In this document: in pieces, positions 1 to 6,067 of the stretch
How the letters are laid out: every line of letters starts with the position of its first letter
Position numbering within the stretch: the first letter of the stretch is position 1
NCBI GenBank assembly: GCA_036273915.1
Contig: DASUGR010000120.1
Coordinates: forward strand, 1-8,271
Origin: PLA2 sp036273915
GTDB taxonomy: Bacteria; Planctomycetota; PLA2
Direction of reading: 5' to 3'
DNA: 8,271 nt
Translations under genes and position numbers: made by a program
Notes under the pieces: generated by a model
Told to the model about the DNA's origin: nothing
What the model saw: only the letters and a program-made list of their open reading frames with translations
The model's database searches: none

Positions 1-1
1 C

Positions 2-544
2 AAGGCGCGCGGTCTCTACCAGCGCGCCGTCTACTGGTTCATGAAGCGCTTGCTGGGCCGCGTGCCCGAGCCCGTGCGCATCGCGGCGTACGCGAAGCGC
101 CTGTTCAAGGCCCGCATGGGCATGGAGCAGGCGCTCCAGAAACTGACCGTGCCCTTCGAGCTCGCGTCGCTCGCGGGGGTCCGCGCCGCCACGCGGATCG
201 GCTGCCCGTTCTGAGTGGACATCGGTGCTGCCGTGAGCAGCAAACAGGGAGTGGACGAATCGAAGCTCGCCGAATTGGCCGACTGGCGCAAGAGCGACCT
301 GTTCACCCCGCTCGAGCGCGACGTGCTCGCGCTCGCCGACGCCATGTGCGACACGCCGTCGAACGTGGACCAGGGCCTCTTCGACCGGCTGCTGGCCGCG
401 CTCGGCGCCGAGCGGCTGGTCGAGCTGACCACCGTCATCGGCTGGGAGAACCTGCGCGCGCGCACGAACCGCGTGTTCGACGCGCAATCCGAGCACTATC
501 ATGAGGGTGCCGTGTGCATGCTGCCGCAGGAACAGCCGGCGTGA
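2..544 (+). CDS. Carboxymuconolactone decarboxylase/AhpD-like selenoprotein with CPFU redox motif, 5'-partial
   Basis: The gene runs in from the left edge; 180 codons are visible in frame 2, with TGA at codon 71 (212-214) read as selenocysteine. Before it lies a CMD-type N-terminal half (LGRVPEPVRIAAY, then a helix ending ATRIGCPF); after it the text continues as VDIGAAVSSKQG, SDLFTPLERDVLALADAM and a C-terminal ENLRARTNRVFD helix. Both halves are needed for one CMD domain, and homologues normally read CPFC-DIG here. In AhpD-type proteins the second Cys of CxxC is the peroxide-reactive thiol, so Sec would sit at the reactive position. A peroxidase or thiol-disulfide oxidoreductase role is inferred; the substrate is unknown. 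A SECIS-like hairpin follows the TGA. The stop (542-544) overlaps the GTG of the sigma factor gene. A true nonsense mutation or a TGC-to-TGA sequencing error is the alternative. Ordinary gene callers would probably start at GTG 215 and lose the N-terminal half and the redox motif. Confidence 0.85.
212..214 (+). other. In-frame TGA, probable selenocysteine codon
   Basis: The TGA is in frame with 70 open codons upstream and 109 sense codons downstream. It replaces the second Cys of the family's CPFC motif (tgc ccg ttc tga). Replacement of a redox Cys by TGA, with family similarity on both sides, is the classic signature of a selenoprotein. Sec-containing AhpD-like/CMD proteins are known from metagenomic surveys. 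The codon is followed directly by GTG, so a caller may wrongly place a start there. Confidence 0.8.
226..242 (+). promoter_or_regulatory. Bacterial SECIS-like hairpin (SelB-binding candidate)
   Basis: TGCTGC (226-231) pairs perfectly with GCAGCA (237-242) around the loop CGTGA (232-236). The hairpin is 17 nt long and starts 11 nt after the TGA. This matches the size and spacing of the minimal E. coli fdhF SECIS upper stem-loop. The loop has G at its second position followed by U, as expected for SelB recognition. Seventeen nucleotides separate the TGA from the loop, inside the range used for bacterial SECIS prediction. No bulged U is seen in the stem, which is a difference from fdhF. Confidence 0.72.
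528..531 (+). promoter_or_regulatory. Ribosome binding site of the ECF41 sigma factor gene
   Basis: AGGA lies 9 nt before GTG 541, inside the end of the CMD gene. It favours GTG 541 over the in-frame GTG at 514, whose extra nine residues (HAAAGTAG-type) resemble no sigma factor N-terminus. Confidence 0.55.
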
Positions 545-1395
545 AAGAGGCCGAGACGTACTTCGACGACCAGCGGGCGTACCTCTTCGCCATCGCCTAC
601 CGCATGCTCGGCAGCGCCGCCGACGCGGACGACATGGTGCAGGAGGCATGGCTGCGCTGGCAGTCGTCCGAGCGCGGCGCCGTCGACGACCCCAAGGCGT
701 ACCTCGCCAGGGTCGTCACGCGCCTCTGCATCGACCGGCTGCGCGAGCTCAAGCGCCAGCGCGAGGAGTACGTCGGCCCCTGGCTGCCCGAGCCGCTGCT
801 CACCGCCGCGCCGCCCGACGGCGGCGAGCTCGCGGAGAGCCTCTCGCTCGCATTCCTCGCCCTGCTGGAGCGGCTCACGCCCGTCGAACGGGCGGTGTTC
901 CTGCTGCGGCAGGTGTTCGACTACGAGTACGGGGAGATCGCCGCGATCGTCGGCAAGACGGAGGCCAACTGCCGCCAGCAGCTCAGCCGCGCGCAGAAGC
1001 ACGTGGCGGACGCCCGCCCACGCTTCGAGACCGCGCCCGAGGCGCAGCAACGCATGCTGCAGGGCTTCCTGGACGCGCTCGGCAGCGGCGACCTGTCGCG
1101 GATCGAGGGCATCCTGCGCGAGGACGTCGAGCTGGTCTCCGACGGCGGCGGCAAGGTCGCGGCCGCGCGGCGGGTGCTCGTCGGCCGGCAGGAGGTGGCG
1201 AACTTCCTCCACGGCATCGCCAAGCGCCGCACGCCCGAGTTCAGCTTCGAGTTCGCCCCGGTGAACGGGCATCTCGGCCTGCTGATCCGGGCGAAGGGCA
1301 AGCTGGAGACGGTGTTCGTTGTCGAGTCGCTGGACGGCAAGGCTCGGACCATCCGCGCCGTCCGCAACCCCGAGAAGCTGGCCCGGATCGCGTGA
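541..1395 (+). CDS. ECF41-group RNA polymerase sigma factor with fused SnoaL-like regulatory domain
   Basis: This 284-residue extracytoplasmic-function sigma factor directs RNA polymerase to a small promoter set. Region 2 spans about residues 8-75 (FAIAYRMLGSAADADDMVQEAWLRW; DPKAYLARVVTRLCIDRLR) and region 4 about 103-155 (LTPVERAVFLLRQVFDYEYGEIAAIVGKT, the helix-turn-helix). The linker carries WLPEP (81-85). The C-terminal 120 residues form a SnoaL/NTF2-like domain with DGGGK (201-205) and NPEKL (276-280). These three motifs are hallmarks of group ECF41 (SigJ-like), where the C-terminal domain controls activity in place of a separate anti-sigma factor. No anti-sigma gene is visible. ECF41 genes are typically linked to carboxymuconolactone decarboxylase, oxidoreductase or epimerase genes; here the partner is the upstream CMD gene, whose stop overlaps this start (GTGA), implying coupled translation. 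It probably controls its own operon, whose promoter lies outside the window. Confidence 0.93.
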   Translation: MKEAETYFDDQRAYLFAIAYRMLGSAADADDMVQEAWLRWQSSERGAVDDPKAYLARVVTRLCIDRLRELKRQREEYVGPWLPEPLLTAAPPDGGELAESLSLAFLALLERLTPVERAVFLLRQVFDYEYGEIAAIVGKTEANCRQQLSRAQKHVADARPRFETAPEAQQRMLQGFLDALGSGDLSRIEGILREDVELVSDGGGKVAAARRVLVGRQEVANFLHGIAKRRTPEFSFEFAPVNGHLGLLIRAKGKLETVFVVESLDGKARTIRAVRNPEKLARIA

Positions 1396-1441
1396 CCGGA
1401 GGCGGCCGAGCCGCGAGGGCGGGCCTGCCCCCGGAACCCCC
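1396..1441. other. Convergent intergenic spacer, no clear terminator
   Basis: This 46-bp spacer lies between the ends of the sigma factor and exchanger genes. It holds two short GC hairpins: GCGGC (1402-1406) with GCCGC (1410-1414), and GGGC (1417-1420) with GCCC just after. No T-tract follows on either strand, so termination is possible but not demonstrated. Confidence 0.35.
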
Positions 1442-2452
1442 TCAATTCGCCGGCCGGAGCGCGTAGAGCAGGCCCAGCGCGCCCAGCACCAGCAGGACGA
1501 CCAGCGCCGCGTCCGGCTCGATCAGCCAGATCCTCTTCTCCGCCCGGTAGAGGATGCCGAGCACCGCCACCGCCGTCACGATGATCACGGCGAGCGCCGT
1601 GATCGCGTGCGCCGGCGACACGTCCGCGAGGACGGCGCCCGGGTGCGCGAGGTCCACCGGCAGGAGGATCACCATGTTGAACGCGTTCGAGCCGAAGATG
1701 TTGCCCACCGCGAGGTCGCTCGCCCCCATCCGCACGGCCGCGATCGTCGCGACGAGCTCGGGCAGCGACGTCGAGAGCGCGACGAGCGTCGAGCCGATGA
1801 ACGTGCTCCCGGCACCCGTCAGCTCCGCGATCCGGCCGGCCGCGTGCGCGAGGTAGGGCGCGGCGAGGAAGATCACCGCGCCCGCCGCGACGAACCCCGT
1901 CGTCGCCGCCTTGAGCGAGAGCTTCCTCCCCCCCACCTCCGGCGCCGGCGCCTTCTCGCCCGCCACGTCCGCGGCGAACCGCTGGTCGAAGTACGTCATG
2001 CGGAGACCGAGGAAGTAGACGATCCCGATCGCCCACACGCCGGTCCCGATCCCGAGGATCTCGTGCTTGAACGGGACGAGGATCGCCGCGGCCACCATCG
2101 CGGTCAGAAGGATCGCCATCGTCGCCGAGAGCGCGTGCGCCGCGGACATGCGCGAGAGCATCCGCCTCGGGCTCCGCACCATGAAGTCGATCGTCGCGAG
2201 GATCAGCAGGTTCATGAGCGAGCTGCCGAGGAGGTCGCCGACCGCGAGGTCGGGCAGCCCCTCGCGCGCGACCGCGTTGATGTCGACGAGCACCTCGGGC
2301 AGCGACGTCGCGCCCGCCACGAGGACCGCGCCGACGAGCAGCCGGCCGAGCCCGGTCAGCTCCGCGATCGCGTCGCCGCAGCGGGTGAGCACGCTGCCCG
2401 CGACCACGATCGCGGTGCCGGCGGCGAGGAACGTGAGGATCGCTCCGGTCAC
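1442..2452 (-). CDS. Calcium/sodium antiporter-like protein, CaCA superfamily (YrbG type)
   Basis: This 336-residue inner-membrane cation exchanger consists of two inverted halves, each with about five hydrophobic segments, joined by a charged loop near 155-180. The first alpha repeat has GATSLPE (T49, S50, E53) and GSSLMN (S77, N81). The second has LSTSLPE (T228, S229, E232) and NIFGSNAFN (S255, N259). These correspond to the ion-coordinating residues of NCX_Mj, except that N259 replaces its Asp240 and the first repeat has GDLLGSS instead of the usual GN-xx-GSN. Function is probably Na+/Ca2+ or H+/Ca2+ exchange; ion preference cannot be read from sequence. Length is normal for the bacterial family. 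The start is GTG 2452, with AGGA 7 nt upstream; the only nearby ATG (2460-2458) is out of frame. It is divergent from the glycosyltransferase and convergent with the sigma factor, so it appears to be transcribed alone. Confidence 0.93.
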   Translation of the reverse strand: MTGAILTFLAAGTAIVVAGSVLTRCGDAIAELTGLGRLLVGAVLVAGATSLPEVLVDINAVAREGLPDLAVGDLLGSSLMNLLILATIDFMVRSPRRMLSRMSAAHALSATMAILLTAMVAAAILVPFKHEILGIGTGVWAIGIVYFLGLRMTYFDQRFAADVAGEKAPAPEVGGRKLSLKAATTGFVAAGAVIFLAAPYLAHAAGRIAELTGAGSTFIGSTLVALSTSLPELVATIAAVRMGASDLAVGNIFGSNAFNMVILLPVDLAHPGAVLADVSPAHAITALAVIIVTAVAVLGILYRAEKRIWLIEPDAALVVLLVLGALGLLYALRPAN

Positions 2453-2458
2453 GGCGGC

Positions 2459-2464
2459 ATCCTA
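2459..2464 (-). promoter_or_regulatory. TAGGAT box before the exchanger start (RBS, possible -10)
   Basis: On the minus strand TAGGAT ends 6 nt before the GTG start. Its AGGA core is a good Shine-Dalgarno sequence at 7 nt spacing, and the whole hexamer fits a TANNNT -10 box. Sequence alone cannot tell which it is, so I favour the RBS reading. Confidence 0.4.
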
Positions 2465-2482
2465 CTCGCCCGGCAAGGGCGG

Positions 2483-2488
2483 TACGAT
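2483..2488 (+). promoter_or_regulatory. Putative -10 box (TACGAT) for leaderless glycosyltransferase mRNA
   Basis: TACGAT fits TANNNT and ends 9 nt before ATG 2498, placing transcription start at or very near the start codon. There is no Shine-Dalgarno sequence; the only purine run (AAGGG, 2475-2479) is about 18 nt away. No convincing -35 box is seen. Confidence 0.4.
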
Positions 2489-2497
2489 CTGCCGCCG

Positions 2498-4009
2498 ATG
2501 GCGACCTCGCCCGAGCCCGCGGGTCCCCGGCTCCGGGGCCGGGAGATTCTCGGCGGGCGGGGCTGGCGCCGGGTGGATCTTCCCCTCCTCGCGATCGTCG
2601 TCGTCGCGCTCGGCCTCCGCGTGCAGGGGATCAACGACGACAGCTTCTGGCTCGACGAGGTGACGAGCCTCCACGACGCGGCGCGCACGGTCGGCGGCAT
2701 CCTCGCCGGGAAGGGGCGGCCGGGCCATCCGCCGCTCTTCTACCTCGTGCTCAAGGCATGGATCGCCGCGTTCGGAGTCTCCGAGGTTGCCGTGCGCACG
2801 CTCTCCGCACTTTGCGGCACGGCCGCCGTGGCGCTCGCCTACGCGCTCTTCCGCGCGCTGCACGGGCGGGCCGCCGGGCTCGCGGCGGCGCTGCTCCTCG
2901 CGCTCTCGTTCCACCACATCGTGTTCAGCCAGGAGGCGCGCAACTACGCGCTCTTCGGGGCGCTCGCGCTCGCCTCGGCGTGGGCGCTCTGGCGGGCGTT
3001 GTCGGAGGGGGGCCGGGGGAGGTGGACCGCCTACGTCGTCGTCGCGCTGCTCCTGGTCTACACGCATCACCAGGCCTACGTCGTGCTTGCGGGCCTCGCC
3101 GCGGGCGCCGCGCTCGCGTGCCCGCGCAAGGGCGCGCTCAAGGGCCTCGCGCTCGCGGACGCGATCGTCCTCGCGGCGGCGGTGCCGAGCCTCATCCTCT
3201 ACCTACGCGGCGGATCGGGCTACGGGTTCTGGCAGCCCCGCGTCTCGTGGCAGGGGCTCGCCGAGTGCGCCGCCGTCTGGACGCCCGGCGCGTCGCTGGT
3301 GCCCGACGCGCGCGTCTTCACCCCGAACCGCCCCGTCGTGCCCTGGCACGCGTGGCTGCCGCTCACGCTCCTGCTGCCGGCGGGCGCCTTGGCCCTCTCG
3401 TGGGCTCGCCCGCGCGCGAGCGACGCCCCCTCCCCCCGGCCCCCTCCCGTCCTCTTCCATCTGGGCGCGCTCTACGGCGGCGTCGGCATCTTCCTCCTCA
3501 TCGCGCTCGCGAAGCCGATCTGGCACGTGCGCTACGTGTTCGTCTACCTGCCCCTCTTCCTCGGCGGACTCGCCGCCGTGCTCGTCGCGTTCCGGGGGAA
3601 GGCGGCGCGCATCACGATCGTCGCGCTCGCGATCGCGCTCCTCGTGCCGGGGACCGTCGCGGAGAAGCGACGGTTCGGTCGCACGCCGTGGCGCGAGGCG
3701 GCCCGCGTCGTCCGGGAGAGCGTGCCCCCCGGCTCGCCGGTCTATCTGATCGGCCCGCCGTTCCTCGCATCGCCGTTCCGCTGGTATTACAAGGGCCCGG
3801 CCTCCGTCGTGACCAACAAGGACGACCTCGTGCACGCGGTCACGCTCGTGGCGGAGGCCGGCGGCCCGGTGGTCGTCGTCTACTGCGACGCGCACAGCCC
3901 GCCCGACCCGCGGAAGCAGGGCGTCCGCGACCTCGCGGGCCTGCTCGAGCTGCGCGCCGTAACCGACATCGGGCCGCTCCACGTCTACGTGTTCCGGAAG
4001 CGCCGCTGA
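2498..4009 (+). CDS. Membrane glycosyltransferase, GT39/ArnT-PMT-like (GT-C fold)
   Basis: This 503-residue polytopic membrane protein has about ten or more hydrophobic segments. After a short basic cytoplasmic tail and a first membrane segment (27-43) comes NDDSFWLDEVTSLHDA with D53-E54, the acidic pair of the first periplasmic loop that is catalytic in GT-C enzymes. HPPLFYLVLKAW (77-88) and SQEARNYAL (144-152) are typical of GT39 proteins. The C-terminal 100 residues from about PWREAARVV are soluble and not recognised. Such enzymes transfer a sugar from a polyprenyl-phosphate carrier to a lipid, glycan or protein on the outer face of the membrane; donor and acceptor are not predictable, and no other glycan gene is in the window. 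ATG 2498 is chosen because the protein begins just before the first membrane segment; upstream codons in this frame are low-complexity Arg-rich shadow of other genes. It ends 37 bp before the next gene. Confidence 0.9.
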   Translation: MATSPEPAGPRLRGREILGGRGWRRVDLPLLAIVVVALGLRVQGINDDSFWLDEVTSLHDAARTVGGILAGKGRPGHPPLFYLVLKAWIAAFGVSEVAVRTLSALCGTAAVALAYALFRALHGRAAGLAAALLLALSFHHIVFSQEARNYALFGALALASAWALWRALSEGGRGRWTAYVVVALLLVYTHHQAYVVLAGLAAGAALACPRKGALKGLALADAIVLAAAVPSLILYLRGGSGYGFWQPRVSWQGLAECAAVWTPGASLVPDARVFTPNRPVVPWHAWLPLTLLLPAGALALSWARPRASDAPSPRPPPVLFHLGALYGGVGIFLLIALAKPIWHVRYVFVYLPLFLGGLAAVLVAFRGKAARITIVALAIALLVPGTVAEKRRFGRTPWREAARVVRESVPPGSPVYLIGPPFLASPFRWYYKGPASVVTNKDDLVHAVTLVAEAGGPVVVVYCDAHSPPDPRKQGVRDLAGLLELRAVTDIGPLHVYVFRKRR

Positions 4010-4032
4010 GGGCCATTTCGTGCCCCGCGGCC

Positions 4033-4038
4033 TAGAAT
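4033..4038 (+). promoter_or_regulatory. Putative -10 box (TAGAAT) for leaderless dehydrogenase-hydratase mRNA
   Basis: TAGAAT, close to the -10 consensus, ends 8 nt before ATG 4047. The bases between (TTGCCTCC) contain no Shine-Dalgarno sequence. The short AT-richer patch stands out in a very GC-rich gap of 37 bp. No good -35 is visible. Confidence 0.5.
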
Positions 4039-4046
4039 TTGCCTCC

Positions 4047-6056
4047 ATGGCATTCACCCTCGGCACGCGCACGGTCACGAAGGTCGGCATCATCGGCTCG
4101 GGGCAGATCGGCCCCGACATCGCGCTCCACATGACGAAGGCGATGCAGCCCGCGGGCGTCCCCGTCGTCGTCGTGGACGTCTCCGAGAAAGCGCTCGCCG
4201 CCGGCAGGAGCAAGCTCGAGAAGAAGATCGACAAGGGCGTCGAGACGCAGGCGTTCAAGCCCGAGTTCGGCGCCGCGATGAAGGCGAACACGCTCTTCAC
4301 GAGCGACTACGGCCAGCTGAAGGGCGCGGACCTCGTGATCGAGGCAGCTTCCGAGGACCTCCCGATCAAGCGGAAGATCTTCAAGCAGCTCGAGGCGACG
4401 CTCGCCCCGGACGCGATCCTCGCCTCGAACTCGTCGCACATGGAGCCGGAGACGATCTTCGGCGAGACCGCGAAGAAGGGGCGCACCGCGGTCATCCACT
4501 ACTTCTTCCCGGCCGAGCGGAACCCGCTCGTCGAGATCGTGCCCGGCCGCGACACCGAACCCGCGCTCGCGACCTGGCTCATGGGGCTCTACGAGGAGAT
4601 CGGCAAGATCCCGATCCGCGTGGGCAGCCGCTACGGCTACGCGATGGACCCGATCTTCGAGGGCGTCTTCCACGCCGCGTGCAGGATCGTCGAGGAGGGC
4701 CTCGGCACCGTGAAGCAGGTGGACGAAATCGTCCGCCGCGCGCTTCGCCAGGGCGTCGGCCCATTCACGGCGATGAACCTGACCGGCGGCAACCCGCTCA
4801 CGCACGTCGGGCTCCAGCACTACAAGGACAAGCTCTACGGCTGGTACGCCCCGACGAAGCTGATGGAGGCGCAGATCGAGAGCGGAAAGCCGTGGGACGG
4901 CGTCCAGCGGGGAGAGAAGGTGGAGGTGCCCGCGGAGGCGGAAGGGAGGATCAGGGACCGGATCCTCGGCGCCTACTTCGGGATCGTCGGCGAGATCCTC
5001 GACGCGGGGATCAGCACCGTCGCCGACCTCGAGCTGGGCGTGCAGACCGGCCTCGTGATGGCGCCGCCGTTCGGCCTCATGAACGAGGTCGGGGTCGCGC
5101 ACGCGCTCGACCTCGTGAAGCGCTACGCGAAGGATTTCAAGGGGTTCCCGGTGCCGAAGTGCATCGAGAGGCAGGCGGCCGCCAAGAAGCCCTTCGAGAT
5201 CCCGGTCGTGCTGCGCGAGGACAGGGACGGGGTCGCGGTGCTCACGATCCGCCGCCCGGCCGTCCTCAACGCGCTCAACCGCGAGGTCTACGAGCAGCTC
5301 GACCGGCACGTGCAGGCGATCGAGAAGGACCCGTCCCTGAAGGGCGCGGTCATCACCGGCTACGGCCGGAAGGCGTTCGTGAGCGGGGCGGACGTCTCGA
5401 TGCTCGCGGCGGTCAAGACGCCCGCGGACGGCGAGGCGACGTCGAGGCACAGCCACGCGGTCCTGAACCGGATCGAGAACTCGAAGAAGACGTTCGTGTG
5501 CGCCTACAACGGCATGGCGTTCGGCGGCGGCAACGAGCTCGCGCTCGCGTGCCACGCGCGCATCGCGGCGAAGGGGTTGAAGGTGCTCGCGGGCCAGCCG
5601 GAGCCGAACCTCGGCATCATCCCGGGCGCCGGCGGCACGCAGCGGCTGCCGCGCGTGATCCCGTTCGCGAAGGCGTGGGAGATGCTGCGGACCGGCAAGA
5701 CGATCTCCTCGGCGGAGGGGAAGCAGCTCGGGCTCATCTCGGAGGAGGTGGAGGCCGACCGGCTCCTCGACCGCGCGGCCGCGATCGCGCGCGAGGGGAA
5801 CGTGAAGCGCATCGACAAGGGCCCGCTCGCCGTGCCCCCGACTCCCCCGGAGATCGACCTCGGCCACCTCTCGCAGGCGGTGGACAAGGTGATGCGGAAG
5901 GCGATCCTCGAGGGTGCGAAGATGGGCCTCGACAAGGGCCTCGAGTTCGAGTCGAAGTGCTTCGGCGAGGTGTGCGGCCTCGAGGACATGAAGATCGGCA
6001 TGGAGAACTTCATCAAGAACGGACCGCGCGCGAAGGCGCAGTTCGTGAACCGGTAG
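4047..6056 (+). CDS. 3-hydroxyacyl-CoA dehydrogenase / enoyl-CoA hydratase fusion (dehydrogenase domain first)
   Basis: This 669-residue bifunctional cytoplasmic enzyme would catalyse the hydration and oxidation steps of fatty-acid beta-oxidation, or the reverse crotonyl-CoA/3-hydroxybutyryl-CoA steps. Residues 10-195 are the NAD-binding dehydrogenase domain: GSGQIG (17-22), SNSS (127-130), H151 and E163, the His-Glu pair at the canonical 12-residue spacing. Two C-terminal dehydrogenase domains follow (about 195-270 and 300-370). The crotonase domain occupies about 385-669, with oxyanion-hole motif AFVSGAD (443-449) and both catalytic glutamates, E497 in GGGNE and E519 in GQPEPNLGIIPGAGGTQRL. 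Two extra residues lie between the glutamates compared with rat hydratase. The usual dehydrogenase Asn (GF-xx-NR motif) is replaced by D201 (GYAMDP). FadB has the opposite domain order; this order is known mainly from archaea and some bacteria. ATG 4047 fits the family N-terminus (TVTKVGIIGSG). The lipoprotein gene follows after 11 bases. Confidence 0.93.
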   Translation: MAFTLGTRTVTKVGIIGSGQIGPDIALHMTKAMQPAGVPVVVVDVSEKALAAGRSKLEKKIDKGVETQAFKPEFGAAMKANTLFTSDYGQLKGADLVIEAASEDLPIKRKIFKQLEATLAPDAILASNSSHMEPETIFGETAKKGRTAVIHYFFPAERNPLVEIVPGRDTEPALATWLMGLYEEIGKIPIRVGSRYGYAMDPIFEGVFHAACRIVEEGLGTVKQVDEIVRRALRQGVGPFTAMNLTGGNPLTHVGLQHYKDKLYGWYAPTKLMEAQIESGKPWDGVQRGEKVEVPAEAEGRIRDRILGAYFGIVGEILDAGISTVADLELGVQTGLVMAPPFGLMNEVGVAHALDLVKRYAKDFKGFPVPKCIERQAAAKKPFEIPVVLREDRDGVAVLTIRRPAVLNALNREVYEQLDRHVQAIEKDPSLKGAVITGYGRKAFVSGADVSMLAAVKTPADGEATSRHSHAVLNRIENSKKTFVCAYNGMAFGGGNELALACHARIAAKGLKVLAGQPEPNLGIIPGAGGTQRLPRVIPFAKAWEMLRTGKTISSAEGKQLGLISEEVEADRLLDRAAAIAREGNVKRIDKGPLAVPPTPPEIDLGHLSQAVDKVMRKAILEGAKMGLDKGLEFESKCFGEVCGLEDMKIGMENFIKNGPRAKAQFVNR

Positions 6057-6061
6057 GGAGG
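6057..6061 (+). promoter_or_regulatory. Strong ribosome binding site of the lipoprotein gene
   Basis: GGAGG directly abuts the stop codon of the fusion enzyme and lies 6 nt before ATG 6068. It is the best Shine-Dalgarno sequence in the window. It suits an internal cistron of a polycistronic mRNA, unlike the boxes before the first genes of transcripts. Confidence 0.8.
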
Positions 6062-6067
6062 AAACGC

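Noticed and set aside
514..540. GTG 514 as the start of the sigma factor
   Set aside because: The extra residues have no sigma factor character, and an AGGA sits at suitable distance from GTG 541, which overlaps the CMD stop.
215..544. A stand-alone 109-residue CDS starting at GTG 215
   Set aside because: It would begin in the middle of the CMD domain, just after the redox motif, with a start codon abutting the TGA and no RBS. The upstream 70 codons are in frame, open and CMD-like, so one gene with a recoded TGA explains both parts.
2..544. The CMD gene as a pseudogene broken by a nonsense mutation
   Set aside because: There is only one TGA, exactly at a redox Cys, followed by a SECIS-like hairpin, and no other disruption in 180 codons. 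Decay would not be expected to pick this codon, although sequencing error remains possible.
1393..1414. A second Sec event at the sigma factor stop TGA with the nearby GCGGC/GCCGC hairpin
   Set aside because: NPEKL followed by a few residues is the natural ECF41 C-terminus, and the downstream frame (PEAAEPRGRACP) does not look like protein.
1319..2497. Long + strand open frame upstream of the glycosyltransferase
   Set aside because: It is an Arg/Glu/Asp-rich antisense shadow of the exchanger gene, an artefact of high GC; the real gene starts at ATG 2498.
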